A stretch of DNA of 64,000 bases from positions 17,452 to 81,451 of the forward strand of contig NZ_VKKH01000010.1 in the NCBI RefSeq assembly GCF_007197995.1, read 5' to 3'. Positions 39,687 to 49,412 of the stretch are shown one piece after another. Positions within the stretch are counted from its first letter, which is position 1. The number at the start of each line of letters is the position of its first letter. The position numbers and the translations under genes are program-made. The notes under the pieces are model-generated. The model had not been told where the DNA came from. It did no database searches and was given only the letters and a program-made list of their open reading frames with translations. The DNA comes from Aliiglaciecola sp. M165 (lineage in GTDB: Bacteria > Pseudomonadota > Gammaproteobacteria > Enterobacterales > Alteromonadaceae).

Positions 39687-40931
39687 TCAGTTGGCGATAG
39701 CCCGAGGGTAGTGTGGAGAAATGGACTGACGGACACTATTGCCCCAGAGTACCGCTTCATTAAAAATGCTGTGCAGCAGCTTTTGGTCCATATGCAACTC
39801 ATCAGCAATCTTCTTAACTCTTAACCAAGTCGCACTTTCAAAGGCTCGAGCTAGCATAATATAAAGGAAGAAGTCGTTTTCGCCACCGCACAATGCGTAT
39901 TTTACTTCATCCACAATAGGGATTTTGGTTATTAGGCTTTTCATCTCTTGGTCAAGCAACGCATCGAGCAACGAAAACAGACCTGCCATGAAACCTGTCG
40001 GAGGGTTGTCACCTACCTTGCGATGTTTAGCAATCAGATCACAAAACTTGGCGCGTACCAATGACATATGCAGTAGCTCCATTGGCTTGTCGTCAGCCAA
40101 ATTTGCCAGTGCGAGCAAGGCGATGAATTTTTTAATTTCGACCTCACCCATGTAATTCAACGCGTGTTTTAGCGACGTAATTTTGTAACGCTTATTGACC
40201 ATAGGGTTATTGATAAATCGCAATAACATGTATGACAGGCCGACATCGCGTTCAATGATTTCGTTGATCCGCGCTATTCCGAATGACTCATTGGTCGTTT
40301 CACCAATCAATTCAACCAGTGAAAGCTTGTTTACGGGTAATGCGGCTTGAGAAAAAGATTCGGGTTTCGCAAAAAAGTACCCTTGGAAATAGTCAAATCC
40401 TAAATCGCTATAGGAAATAAAATCTTGCTGGCTATCAACGTTGTCCGCGACCATTTTTACTTTGGCGGTGGAAAAGCGAGGGATCTGTTTAGCAATTGTT
40501 CCGTAGGCATGCTGCATGGTGTCAATTTTGACAATATCTACTAAGCCCAGAAGCTCGCTACTTGTGGTTAATTTAGGACCATTTAGGGCGATTTGAAAAC
40601 CCATATTACGAATGCTTTCACAAGCCGTTACGAGGCTTTGGTCACCTGCTTCGCCGTCACCGATTTCTACAACTACTGTTTTTGGATCCAGACTATTGGG
40701 CAGGCCTTTAAGTAAAGATTCGTTAGTAAAATTGATAAACGACATTTTTTGACAGGAAATGTCGTCTAGTTCCAATTTTAATTGGCTCGACACATCCTTA
40801 TTAGCGGGTTTATCCTCAAGTTCCTTCTCAGGAAAGCAATTTTTTTTGCCATCGCGGAACAGAAGTTCATATGCAAAAACTTCTTTTTCCCTATCCAGTA
40901 TTGGCTGCCTAGCGACAAAAGCAAACATCAA
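39687..40931 (-). CDS. EAL-HDOD signalling protein, degenerate EAL (copy 1)
   Basis: 414 aa. N-terminal ~200 residues are an EAL-like domain (FAFVARQPILDREKEVFAYELLFRDGKKNCFP), but the catalytic EAL is ELL and the metal-binding DDFG region reads ALNGPKLT, so c-di-GMP phosphodiesterase activity is not expected. Residues ~205-400 are an HDOD domain (DVGLSYMLLRFINNPMVNKRYKITSLKHALNYMGEVEIKKFIALLALANL) that lacks HD-phosphohydrolase residues and usually mediates protein interactions. It is a paralog of the next gene and shares long identical blocks with it. Confidence 0.88.
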   Translation of the reverse strand: MMFAFVARQPILDREKEVFAYELLFRDGKKNCFPEKELEDKPANKDVSSQLKLELDDISCQKMSFINFTNESLLKGLPNSLDPKTVVVEIGDGEAGDQSLVTACESIRNMGFQIALNGPKLTTSSELLGLVDIVKIDTMQHAYGTIAKQIPRFSTAKVKMVADNVDSQQDFISYSDLGFDYFQGYFFAKPESFSQAALPVNKLSLVELIGETTNESFGIARINEIIERDVGLSYMLLRFINNPMVNKRYKITSLKHALNYMGEVEIKKFIALLALANLADDKPMELLHMSLVRAKFCDLIAKHRKVGDNPPTGFMAGLFSLLDALLDQEMKSLITKIPIVDEVKYALCGGENDFFLYIMLARAFESATWLRVKKIADELHMDQKLLHSIFNEAVLWGNSVRQSISPHYPRAIAN

Positions 40932-40990
40932 TCAATCCTCAGAATTATTTTTTTACGTTTATTAAAGTTGATTGCAATCAAAAAATTGAA

Positions 40991-42211
40991 TTACCGCCTG
41001 ATGGAGCCTGTCATCGAAGCTCCCCACTTTATCGACTCATTGTAAAAACTATGCAGCATGCGTTGATCAAGTGCAAGTTTTGCAGCATGTCGTTTAACTC
41101 CACTCCAATCACCAAATTCAAACGCTCTGGCCATTGACAGGTAATCACGTAACTGACTTTGCATACCGCACAACGCGCCTTTCAAGTCATCCGATAAGGG
41201 TAACTTTTCCATAAGTTGTTCCATGTTTTGGTCTAGTAACGCGTCAAGCAATGAAAATAAACCAACTAAAAATCCTTTTGGTGGATTGTTCGCTTCTTTT
41301 TTAGCGATAGCAACTAATTCGCAAAAGCGAGCGCGAACTAAAGATAAATGAACAAGTTCAGGCGGCTTATTGTCACCTAAATTTGCCAAGGCTAGCAAAG
41401 CAATGAATTTCTTGATTTCTACTTCTCCCATGTAGGTTAAAGCATGATTCAAGGACGTGATTTTATTACGTTTATTCATTATTGGATTATTTATAAATCG
41501 CAATAGCATGTAAGAAAGCGCAACATCTTTTTCGATAATCTGGCTGATGCGTTCAAAGTCAAAATCTGTACTTGCGCTGACTCGCATGAGATCCAGCAAA
41601 ATTAATTTTGAAGAGGGAATGTTTTTTTGTTTCATCACCTCGGGTTTGGCAAAAAAGTAGCCTTGAAACGAGTCAAAGCCCAATTCAAGACAACGCTCAA
41701 ATTGCTCTTTGGTTTCAACACGTTCAGCTACAAGCTTGAGTTTCGCATCTTTGAATTTTTGAATGTTTTGTTTGATTTTGTCAAAGTCACAAGCGACTAT
41801 ATCTACCTTCACGGTATGCACAAAAGGGATTAAAACATCCCATTTAGGGTCAAAATCATGATCATCTAAAGCGATTTTGTATCCCAGATTTTTGATATGT
41901 TTGCAGGCGCTAACGAGTTGGTCGCTAATATCCACGGTTTCGACAATTTCTATGACAATGCTATGCGGGTCTAGTGATGTAGGAAAACGGTAAAGTAAAG
42001 TATCATTGTGGAAATTAATGAATGCAGTTTTTCCACTGGTTATTTCTTCAACACCTAAGGCTAGGTGGCTGCCAGTTATAAGCTTTGAGGTTGCTTCATC
42101 AGGTTCAATATCGGGAAAACAATTACTTTTTCCATCTCTGAATAAGAGTTCGTAGGCATGAACATTCTTATCTCGATCAAAAATGGCTTGTCTAGCAACG
42201 TATGCAAACAT
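40991..42211 (-). CDS. EAL-HDOD signalling protein (copy 2)
   Basis: 406 aa, same architecture as the downstream copy: EAL-like (FAYVARQAIFDRDKNVHAYELLFRDGKSNCFPD) with ELL for EAL but retaining KIALDDHDFD, a partial version of the second metal motif, so it is the less degraded of the two. HDOD region DVALSYMLLRFINNPIMNKRNKITSLNHALTYMGEVEIKKFIALLALANLG is almost identical to copy 1. The genes are 59 bp apart in the same orientation, consistent with tandem duplication. Role probably c-di-GMP-independent signalling (motility or biofilm control in relatives such as CdgJ). Confidence 0.88.
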   Translation of the reverse strand: MFAYVARQAIFDRDKNVHAYELLFRDGKSNCFPDIEPDEATSKLITGSHLALGVEEITSGKTAFINFHNDTLLYRFPTSLDPHSIVIEIVETVDISDQLVSACKHIKNLGYKIALDDHDFDPKWDVLIPFVHTVKVDIVACDFDKIKQNIQKFKDAKLKLVAERVETKEQFERCLELGFDSFQGYFFAKPEVMKQKNIPSSKLILLDLMRVSASTDFDFERISQIIEKDVALSYMLLRFINNPIMNKRNKITSLNHALTYMGEVEIKKFIALLALANLGDNKPPELVHLSLVRARFCELVAIAKKEANNPPKGFLVGLFSLLDALLDQNMEQLMEKLPLSDDLKGALCGMQSQLRDYLSMARAFEFGDWSGVKRHAAKLALDQRMLHSFYNESIKWGASMTGSIRR

Positions 42212-42387
42212 CTAATAACCTTTACGTGCTTTAATTTGTTTATTTATTAATCTTAATATTCTGTAGCATTTTTTTTCAAATTGACACCTTTTAATCTGTA
42301 ATATGGTCCCCATCTCTTCTGATTGAAGAAAAAAATGAATTTTTTGCTCCTTTTCGCGGTCTAGTCGTATAGACAGAAGTAGCAACA

Positions 42388-42414
42388 CCCATATGAGTTT
42401 GTTAAACTAGTGGG
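42388..42414 (+). promoter_or_regulatory. rpoH: Small hairpin in rpoH 5' leader
   Basis: CCCA (42388-42391)...AGTTT (42396-42400) pairs with AAACT (42404-42408)...TGGG (42411-42414) around GTT with a 4/2 internal loop, 24 bases before the rpoH ATG. Could be a weak temperature-responsive element; unproven. Confidence 0.25.
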
Positions 42415-42438
42415 CTGAAACGAATTACGAGGTTTTAC

Positions 42439-43293
42439 ATGAACACAAATATGCGAGCCATGGCATTGAGCGTTCCTCAAAGTGGCAGTATTGAATCTTA
42501 CATTCAAGCTGTTAGCAGCATTAATATGTTGTCTGTAGAGGAAGAGCGCGAACTTGCTGAACGTTTGCGACGTGATGAAGACATTGAGGCAGCACGTAAG
42601 CTGGTTATGTCGCACCTGCGTTTTGTTGTCCATATTGCTAAATCCTATTCTGGTTATGGACTGCCGCAAGCTGATTTGATTCAAGAAGGTAATATTGGCC
42701 TGATGAAAGCCGTTAAGCGTTTTGACCCAACTGTGGGGGTTCGCTTGGTGTCATTTGCTGTACATTGGATCAAAGCTGAAATTCATGAATTTGTACTTAA
42801 AAACTGGCGCATCGTAAAAGTTGCGACCACCAAAGCACAACGCAAATTGTTTTTTAATCTTCGCAAGAATAAAAAGCGCCTTGGTTGGTTTACCCATGCT
42901 GAAGTGCAAAAAGTTGCAGAAGAGTTAGGTGTCAGTACCAAAGAAGTGCTGCAAATGGAAGCGCGCATGAGTAGTCAGGACCAGGCATTTGATTTGTCTG
43001 CGGATGATGACGAAAGTGGCAGCTTTGCACCGGTTCAATATTTAGAAGACAAAACCGCTGATGTAGAAAGTGATGTCATTAACTCAGATTGGGATGCTAA
43101 CGCTACTAAACGACTACACAGCGCAATTAAAACGCTTGACGAACGTAGCCAGCATATTATTCAAACACGTTGGTTGTCTGATGATAAGTTGACACTGCAA
43201 GATCTGGCTGAAAAATATCAGGTTTCCGCTGAACGTGTTCGTCAAATAGAAAAGAACGCGATGAAGAAATTGCAAAACGCGATGGTCGCTTAA
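42439..43293 (+). CDS. rpoH: Heat-shock sigma factor RpoH (sigma-32)
   Basis: 284 aa, standard size. Region 1.2 ([39 protein letters not shown]), region 2 ([72 protein letters not shown], containing the RpoH-box-like QRKLFFNLR), region 4 ([27 protein letters not shown]). It directs RNA polymerase to chaperone and protease genes (possibly including hslVU at 56.1 kb). A strong terminator follows. Confidence 0.97.
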   Translation: MNTNMRAMALSVPQSGSIESYIQAVSSINMLSVEEERELAERLRRDEDIEAARKLVMSHLRFVVHIAKSYSGYGLPQADLIQEGNIGLMKAVKRFDPTVGVRLVSFAVHWIKAEIHEFVLKNWRIVKVATTKAQRKLFFNLRKNKKRLGWFTHAEVQKVAEELGVSTKEVLQMEARMSSQDQAFDLSADDDESGSFAPVQYLEDKTADVESDVINSDWDANATKRLHSAIKTLDERSQHIIQTRWLSDDKLTLQDLAEKYQVSAERVRQIEKNAMKKLQNAMVA

Positions 43294-43315
43294 CGATTTT
43301 ATTAGCGTTAACCCG

Positions 43316-43342
43316 AAAGCCCCTGCTAGCAGGGGCTTTTTT
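43316..43342 (+). terminator. Rho-independent terminator of rpoH
   Basis: AAAGCCCCTG (43316-43325), loop CTAG, CAGGGGCTTT (43330-43339) and a T tail. Perfect stem. Confidence 0.93.
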
Positions 43343-43364
43343 GATCGGCTCGCGATAGTTTTCT

Positions 43365-44282
43365 TCAGCTATCTGTTTTTTCGGACTTCTCAGGTAAAAC
43401 CCAAAATACTCCTCTAAATTCTGCTACAGGGTTTTCGCCATCTAAAATGTCAACTTGTAGCTTGATGGCGGTTTTTTTGTTGCGTTCAAGGAGTTCAAAC
43501 TTGCCATCTAGGGTTTCTATGTTGCAAAGAGCACGAGGTTGCATAGTGATCGGTTTGTGGTAATGGATATCACCGTCACCCAAAACGATTTCTCCTGATA
43601 AACCTTTTTCCTTTAACTTAAGAAAAATCATTCCCCAACCAGTTAAAGTCGCCAGCGAAAAAATACTTCCGGCAAACATGGTGCCGTGTAGATTAATATT
43701 TTTATTTAATGAGGCGCGAGTTTCGAAGGTTTTTCCGCTGTATTGATGTAGCTGTATGCCCATTTGCTCACTGATAGGTATCGTCTCGTGCCAAGTATTT
43801 TGGAGCTCTTGACACCATTTAGGATGCAACATGACTTGATTTACATCAGACAGTTTTTTAATCATTTGCGAACGTTTGAGTTTGCCCATTTCGGTCGGGG
43901 CTTCTTTTTCAATCTCAAATCCACAAGCAGTAAAAAACTCTACAGATATTCGCCGGCTGTTCGTGACCAGTCGTTTAGCACCTTGTTGACGAGCAACTTC
44001 TTCTAATGCTGAGAATATAAGCTTTCCTAACCCTTTACCTTGTTGTTCAGGAGAAACAGCCACATGCCGTATTTGAGCTTCCTCTGACATATTCATATGT
44101 ACGCGACCGACCGCTACAATATCCCCTCTACCATCGACGACCATTCGATGCTCACTAACTTGCTCATACTCGTCTTTTTCAGAGCCCTGTGGGTGATTCC
44201 AGGGCTTTCTGAGCATTTCCCATCGAAACTGAAAATACGCGTTTAATTGCTCTTCAGTTTTTGGCGTGTCAATTCTGTACAT
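43365..44282 (-). CDS. Bifunctional GNAT acetyltransferase / hotdog thioesterase-like protein
   Basis: 305 aa from ATG 44280-44282 (an upstream in-frame ATG would add 25 unconserved residues). N-terminal GNAT domain: FQFRWEMLRKPWNHPQGSEKDEYE, acetyl-CoA loop VSPEQQGKGLGKLIFSALEEVA, NSRRISVEFFTACGFEI. C-terminal ~150 residues are a YiiD-C/hotdog-fold thioesterase-like domain (LNKNINLHGTMFAGSIFSLATLTGWGMIFLKLKEKGL, GDIHYHKPI). Related to E. coli YiiD (FabY). In that family a role at the start of fatty-acid synthesis has been proposed. Convergent with rpoH. Confidence 0.85.
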   Translation of the reverse strand: MYRIDTPKTEEQLNAYFQFRWEMLRKPWNHPQGSEKDEYEQVSEHRMVVDGRGDIVAVGRVHMNMSEEAQIRHVAVSPEQQGKGLGKLIFSALEEVARQQGAKRLVTNSRRISVEFFTACGFEIEKEAPTEMGKLKRSQMIKKLSDVNQVMLHPKWCQELQNTWHETIPISEQMGIQLHQYSGKTFETRASLNKNINLHGTMFAGSIFSLATLTGWGMIFLKLKEKGLSGEIVLGDGDIHYHKPITMQPRALCNIETLDGKFELLERNKKTAIKLQVDILDGENPVAEFRGVFWVLPEKSEKTDS

Positions 44283-44424
44283 ACACTTACTTTCTCGTAT
44301 TTCCCATCTCAATAACCTGATATATGTGCTGACGGTTTCACTAGCCGTTAACAACAAAAATCGTTAAAAAGCGGTAAAAAGGCCGATCATTAAAACCCAA
44401 TCTAAGGATTGGCACAACTATGAA

Positions 44425-44865
44425 TTAGTTCATTTGGATATGAAACGTGACCGGACCATCGTTGATGAGTGAGACTTGCATATCTGCCCCAAAACGTCCT
44501 GTTGCGGTTTTTATTTCCCTGTTTCTACAGTATTCGACGAATGCTTCATACAACTTTTCACTGACTTCAGGCGTTGCGGCAGCGGAAAATCCCGGGCGAT
44601 TGCCTTTTCGTGTATCTGCAACCAGTGTAAATTGTGATACCACTAATAACTCACCTCCGATTTGAGCGAGGTTAAGATTCATCTTACCCATATCATCATT
44701 AAACACTCTAAGTTTCAGTACCTTATCAGCAAGTTTGGCTAATACATCGTCGTTATCATTTTTTTCAACGCCAAGTAGCAATAGCAGGCCTTGACCGATT
44801 TCACCCGTAACGCTTCCCTCTACTTCGACTTTGGCACCAGTGACTCGTTGCACTAATGCGATCAT
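44425..44865 (-). CDS. dtd: D-aminoacyl-tRNA deacylase
   Basis: 146 aa, starts [17 protein letters not shown] as in E. coli Dtd. Motifs [17 protein letters not shown] and the Gly-Pro of INDGPVTF are intact. It removes D-amino acids (and Gly from tRNA-Ala) from mischarged tRNA. Overlaps the upstream peptidase gene by 4 bases. Confidence 0.96.
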   Translation of the reverse strand: MIALVQRVTGAKVEVEGSVTGEIGQGLLLLLGVEKNDNDDVLAKLADKVLKLRVFNDDMGKMNLNLAQIGGELLVVSQFTLVADTRKGNRPGFSAAATPEVSEKLYEAFVEYCRNREIKTATGRFGADMQVSLINDGPVTFHIQMN

Positions 44866-45833
44866 TGTTCTCGTTCCTTAAGAAACTTAGCCATCGCATC
44901 GGTAGCATGACATATTGCATCACAAATGTTTGGATCAGACGCGCTGTGGGCTGCTTCGGGAACGATGAGTAGTTGGCCTTCGCGCCACTTCTTACTTAAC
45001 GCGTAAGCATTTTCCAACTTACACACCATGTCATACCGACCATGGATAATTGTTCCAGGGATATTCTTTAGTTTGTGGATATTGTTGAGAATGTAATCTT
45101 CTTCAATGAAACATTTATGTTTAATGTAGTGACATTCCAAGGCGGCTAAGCTGGCAGCACGGTTCAGATTCTGACACAGATCTTGTTCTTGGACTGATGA
45201 ATTCATCAGTGAAATTCGCTCTTCCCACATACACCAGTTTTTTGCTGCATGAGCTCGGGTTAACTCATCTCCGTTAACAAAAATATTATAAAAGCTATCC
45301 ACTATGGACTTTTCTGGCAACTTATCTTTAATGACATCTATGAATTCCTGATAGTGCTCAGGAAATACTTGGGCGGCTCCGCCATCGCCTTGAATAAACC
45401 AGTCCAAATCTTGTTGACGTGCCAGAAATACACCTCGTAGTACAATAGATAGCACCGTTTGCGGCCTTCTAATTGCATTTAACAGTGCCAAAGTCGACCC
45501 CCATGAGCCACCAAGCAACATCCACTTATTAATACCTAAATGCTGACGGATTTGTTCAATGTCTTCTAATAAGTCCTCGGTTGTGTTGTTTTGCATCGAA
45601 GCAAATGGGGTTGAGCGTCCACAGCCCCGTTGGTCAAAACCTATGATATGAAAAAGATTCGGATCAAAAAATCGCCGATAAAGGGGGGAAAGGCCAGCGC
45701 CAGGACCTCCGTGCAGAAACAAAACAGGAATTCCCTTTAGATTACCGGATTGTTCCAAATAGACGTCATGTCCGTTGGAAACGGATATCATCTGCGATGC
45801 GAAAGGTTTAATAACCGGGTAAATGTGCCCCAT
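44862..45833 (-). CDS. pip: Proline iminopeptidase (S33, alpha/beta hydrolase)
   Basis: 323 aa. Oxyanion region [31 protein letters not shown], nucleophile [10 protein letters not shown] (Ser ~110), Asp in [10 protein letters not shown] and late His in VPEAAHSAS: the S33 prolyl aminopeptidase pattern. It releases N-terminal Pro from peptides in the cytoplasm. Operon with dtd. Confidence 0.93.
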   Translation of the reverse strand: MGHIYPVIKPFASQMISVSNGHDVYLEQSGNLKGIPVLFLHGGPGAGLSPLYRRFFDPNLFHIIGFDQRGCGRSTPFASMQNNTTEDLLEDIEQIRQHLGINKWMLLGGSWGSTLALLNAIRRPQTVLSIVLRGVFLARQQDLDWFIQGDGGAAQVFPEHYQEFIDVIKDKLPEKSIVDSFYNIFVNGDELTRAHAAKNWCMWEERISLMNSSVQEQDLCQNLNRAASLAALECHYIKHKCFIEEDYILNNIHKLKNIPGTIIHGRYDMVCKLENAYALSKKWREGQLLIVPEAAHSASDPNICDAICHATDAMAKFLKEREQ

Positions 45834-45933
45834 AAAATACTTTTGTTTGTTTATTTAGCTTGTTTGTTTTAATTTAGCATCTAAATACAAGAACATAACA
45901 TCTGTTTATTAAATAAATTTTTTGGAGGTTACC

Positions 45934-46155
45934 ATGTCTGGTCAAGGGTCTGGCGGAAACGTACTTGCCGCAATCTGTAATGTGTTCTTTCCCGGCTTAG
46001 GGCAGTTGGTTCAGGGGCGAATCTTGGCAGCATTACTATTTGCGATATTTTTTTTCGGGGGCGCAGCACTTTGGTTTTTGATTGTTCCTGGCATTATTGC
46101 TGGTATCGCCTATATTTGGGCCATAGTCGATGCCGCTACATTTAAAGGGGCCTGA
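45934..46155 (+). CDS. Small membrane protein
   Basis: 73 aa from ATG 45934, with GGAGG at 45924-45928 (an in-frame TTG at 45922 is not used). Two hydrophobic stretches (GNVLAAICNVFFPGLGQLVQGRILAALLFAIFFFGGAALWFLIVPGIIAGIAYIWAIVDAATF) give a double-spanning hairpin; FFPGLGQLVQGR resembles the membrane-hairpin motif of TM2-type small proteins. Lies 2 bp ahead of the DUF2959 gene, so co-translated with it. Function unknown. Confidence 0.8.
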   Translation: MSGQGSGGNVLAAICNVFFPGLGQLVQGRILAALLFAIFFFGGAALWFLIVPGIIAGIAYIWAIVDAATFKGA

Positions 46156-46157
46156 TA

Positions 46158-46793
46158 ATGAAAAAGCTCATAGTTGTTGTTTTGACATTCACCTTATTTG
46201 CTTGCCAAAGTGCCTACTATGCAGCATGGGAAAAACTTGGTGTCGAAAAACGTGATATCTTGGTCGATAGAGTCGAAGACGCTAAGGATTCTCAAGAAGA
46301 TGCACAGAAGCAGTTTGCCTCTGCTCTAGATGAGTTCAGCCAATTGATTAATTTCGATGGCGGTGAATTGCAAGCGGTTTATGAAGATTTAAGTAGCCAG
46401 TTTGAAGCCAGTCAAGATGCTGCTAGCACGGTAACCAATCGAATTGATAAAGTGGAAAGCGTCGCAGAAGCTTTGTTTGATGAATGGACCGCAGAATTGG
46501 ATAAATACTCCAATGCAAATTTGCGTCGCGACAGCCAAAAGCAACTTCGAGAGACTCAGCGTCGTTATAACTCTCTGATCAGTGCAATGCGTAAGGCTGA
46601 GTCGAAAATGGCTCCTGTGCTGTCAGCACTGCAGGACAATGTTTTGTATTTAAAGCATAATCTAAATGCGAATGCTGTCGGTGCGCTGCAGGGTGAATTC
46701 AATGCAATCAAAAAAGATATTGATCAAATGATCAAAGAGATGAACACAGCGATTGCCGAATCCAACGAGTTCATTTCAACCATCAAAAGCTAG
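46158..46793 (+). CDS. DUF2959 lipoprotein
   Basis: 211 aa. Lipoprotein signal MKKLIVVVLTFTLFAC with Cys16 as predicted acylation site. The rest is almost purely helical coiled coil (RVEDAKDSQEDAQKQFASALDEFSQLINF ... LRETQRRYNSLISAMRKAESKMAPVLSALQDNVLYLKHNLNA), the DUF2959 family pattern common in marine gammaproteobacteria. Function unknown. Second gene of the pair with the small membrane protein. Confidence 0.9.
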   Translation: MKKLIVVVLTFTLFACQSAYYAAWEKLGVEKRDILVDRVEDAKDSQEDAQKQFASALDEFSQLINFDGGELQAVYEDLSSQFEASQDAASTVTNRIDKVESVAEALFDEWTAELDKYSNANLRRDSQKQLRETQRRYNSLISAMRKAESKMAPVLSALQDNVLYLKHNLNANAVGALQGEFNAIKKDIDQMIKEMNTAIAESNEFISTIKS

Positions 46794-46821
46794 CCTGTTT
46801 TTTGGTTATAAACGTGATGCA

Positions 46822-46849
46822 GTGTCAATCAGCATAAATTGATTGGCAC
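46822..46849. terminator. Hairpin between DUF2959 gene and yihY
   Basis: GTGTCAATCA (46822-46831) pairs with TGATTGGCAC (46840-46849) with one G-T pair; loop of 8. No T-run. It sits between convergent genes together with a run of ten G (46874-46883). Confidence 0.5.
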
Positions 46850-46890
46850 CTCGCATCTCTATGTAGCAAAGTCGGGGGGGGGGAAACCGA

Positions 46891-47781
46891 CTAATCCTTT
46901 TCCTCATCGTCTTCGGGCATTTTGTTCCGTTCTTCACCCGTATCTTCTTCAGGAACTAATCGCTCAAGCCCTCTAGTGAACTCAGCCCCTACAAGCACTA
47001 AAATCCAGCTCAAATACACCCATACAAATAAAATCGGTACGACCGCAATCGCTCCATAGATGACTTGATATGAAGGGAAGTTTTCAACGTACAAAGCAAA
47101 CATTTTTTTTGATAGTTCAAACAGCGTCGCGGCTAGAACAGCGCCGGATATGGCGTGTTTCGGACTAATTCGTTTATTAGGTACAACCATATACAAAATA
47201 AAAAATGCGATAACAGCCGTGACGAAGGGCACAGTCTTTAGCAGCATTGTTGATAGGCCTGGCGTGTATTCATCCGCATAGTTTGCCAAGCCAACCAAAT
47301 AAGAACTAACCAGTACACTTACACCAATCAACAGCGGTGCAAGCGTTAGTACCATCCAATAAATTGAGAAGGTGTATATGCGAGGCCGCTCACTTTTTGC
47401 CTGCCATATGTGGTTGAGTGTTTTGTCTACATTCGAAATCAAGGCCAACGCCACGGCTACTAAGAAAAGGATACTCAGCGCTCCCATTCGCGAAGCGTTA
47501 TCCACAAAATTTGCCATATGTTGTTGCAGAACATCGCCAGAGGTCGGAATAAAATTATTGAACACGTACAGCTCAAGTTGTTCTCTGACCTCAGAAAACG
47601 CAGGAAAAGCAGACATAATGCTGAAGAAAACTACGATAAACGGCACAAGCGAGAGCAGCGAGACATAAGCTAAGTGACCTGCAGTGACGGTGATCCTGTC
47701 TTGTTTGCAGTGGTGAGCAACATTGCGTATTAACGACCAACTGTGGCCTAAAAGTTCTAGTGTTTGCTCTTTAAAGCTCAT
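46891..47781 (-). CDS. YihY/BrkB family inner-membrane protein
   Basis: 296 aa with six predicted membrane helices and the family start CKQDRITVTAGHLAYVSLLSLVPFIVVFFSIMSAFPAF. NKRISPKHAISGAVLAATLFELSKKMFALYVENFPSYQVIYGAIAVVPILFVWVYLSWILVLVGAEFTRGLE is the typical UPF0761 second half. Once annotated as RNase BN, which is now known to be a different protein. The transported substrate is unknown. An acidic C-terminal tail (EEDTGEERNKMPEDDEEKD) is present. Confidence 0.9.
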   Translation of the reverse strand: MSFKEQTLELLGHSWSLIRNVAHHCKQDRITVTAGHLAYVSLLSLVPFIVVFFSIMSAFPAFSEVREQLELYVFNNFIPTSGDVLQQHMANFVDNASRMGALSILFLVAVALALISNVDKTLNHIWQAKSERPRIYTFSIYWMVLTLAPLLIGVSVLVSSYLVGLANYADEYTPGLSTMLLKTVPFVTAVIAFFILYMVVPNKRISPKHAISGAVLAATLFELSKKMFALYVENFPSYQVIYGAIAVVPILFVWVYLSWILVLVGAEFTRGLERLVPEEDTGEERNKMPEDDEEKD

Positions 47782-47821
47782 TTTATGTATTGTGCCTCAC
47801 ATCTAACCCATAACTTACAGT

Positions 47822-48739
<918 letters not shown>

Positions 48740-48746
48740 TTAGCCG

Positions 48747-48801
48747 TTTAGACGTCTAAACTAAACTGTGTTGTCAAAGCCGTCAAGATGTTTAGACATC
48801 T
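48747..48801. promoter_or_regulatory. MET boxes (MetJ operator) between metF and metJ
   Basis: The palindrome TTTAGACGTCTAAA (48747-48760, core AGACGTCT) and a second tandem pair AGATGTTT-AGACATCT (48786-48801) match the 8-bp MetJ consensus AGACGTCT. They sit between the divergent metF and metJ genes, consistent with co-repression by MetJ and S-adenosylmethionine. Confidence 0.88.
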
Positions 48802-48856
48802 AACTGACTTATAGTTAGACTTTCCACTTATAAGTAAGATAAAACTGAGCATCAGT

Positions 48857-49174
48857 ATGGCAAAGTGGAACGGAAAATACATTCACCCCTACGCTGAACA
48901 TGGTAAAAAGAGCGAGCTGGTTAAAAAAGTCACCGTCTCTATTCCTTTGAAAGTGTTAAAGGTTTTGACTGACGAGCGTACCCGACGTCAAGTTAATAAT
49001 TTGCGCCACGCAACAAACTCGGAGTTGTTGTGTGAAGCGTTTTTACATGCGTTTACGGGCCAGCCGTTGCCCAATGATGACGATTTGAAAAAAGATAATC
49101 CCAATAAAATCCCAAAAGAGGCAAGAGAGCTGATGGAAGCGATGGGATTAGAAGTCAAGGAAAGCGAAGAGTGA
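48857..49174 (+). CDS. metJ: Methionine repressor MetJ
   Basis: 105 aa, the same length as E. coli MetJ and beginning in the same way ([72 protein letters not shown]). Ribbon-helix-helix dimer that represses met genes when bound to SAM. Adjacent MET boxes support autoregulation. Confidence 0.98.
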   Translation: MAKWNGKYIHPYAEHGKKSELVKKVTVSIPLKVLKVLTDERTRRQVNNLRHATNSELLCEAFLHAFTGQPLPNDDDLKKDNPNKIPKEARELMEAMGLEVKESEE

Positions 49175-49250
49175 CCAACCTGGGCGAGCTTAACGGCTCG
49201 TCAGTCCCCCTCACATAATCGGGTATTAAATTGCACCAATAGTCAATTGT

Positions 49251-49267
49251 TGCACAAATATTGTGCA
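49251..49267. promoter_or_regulatory. Inverted repeat, candidate enhancer-binding-protein site
   Basis: TGCACAA-ATA-TTGTGCA (49251-49267) is a perfect 7-bp dyad lying about 60-75 bp upstream of the candidate sigma-54 promoter, a suitable place for an activator of the NtrC/AcoR type. Which activator is unknown. Confidence 0.45.
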
Positions 49268-49327
49268 GTTATGTGCGATCTTTTCTACTAATTCATCATT
49301 TCTTAATGATTTCTCTGCATCTTTCTA

Positions 49328-49343
49328 TGGCAGGCTGTTTGCA
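49328..49343 (+). promoter_or_regulatory. Candidate sigma-54 promoter of HMG-CoA reductase paralog 2
   Basis: TGGCA-GGCTGT-TTGCA has the -24/-12 signature (TGGCAc-N5-TTGCa) with exactly 10 bases between the invariant GG and GC. It lies 70 bp before the HMG-CoA reductase start. Confidence 0.55.
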
Positions 49344-49412
49344 TTCTGTTAAATCAACTACGCAAAACCTAGTGCTGCATGCAACCGAATTTAATCCATA
49401 GGATGGCAAAAT

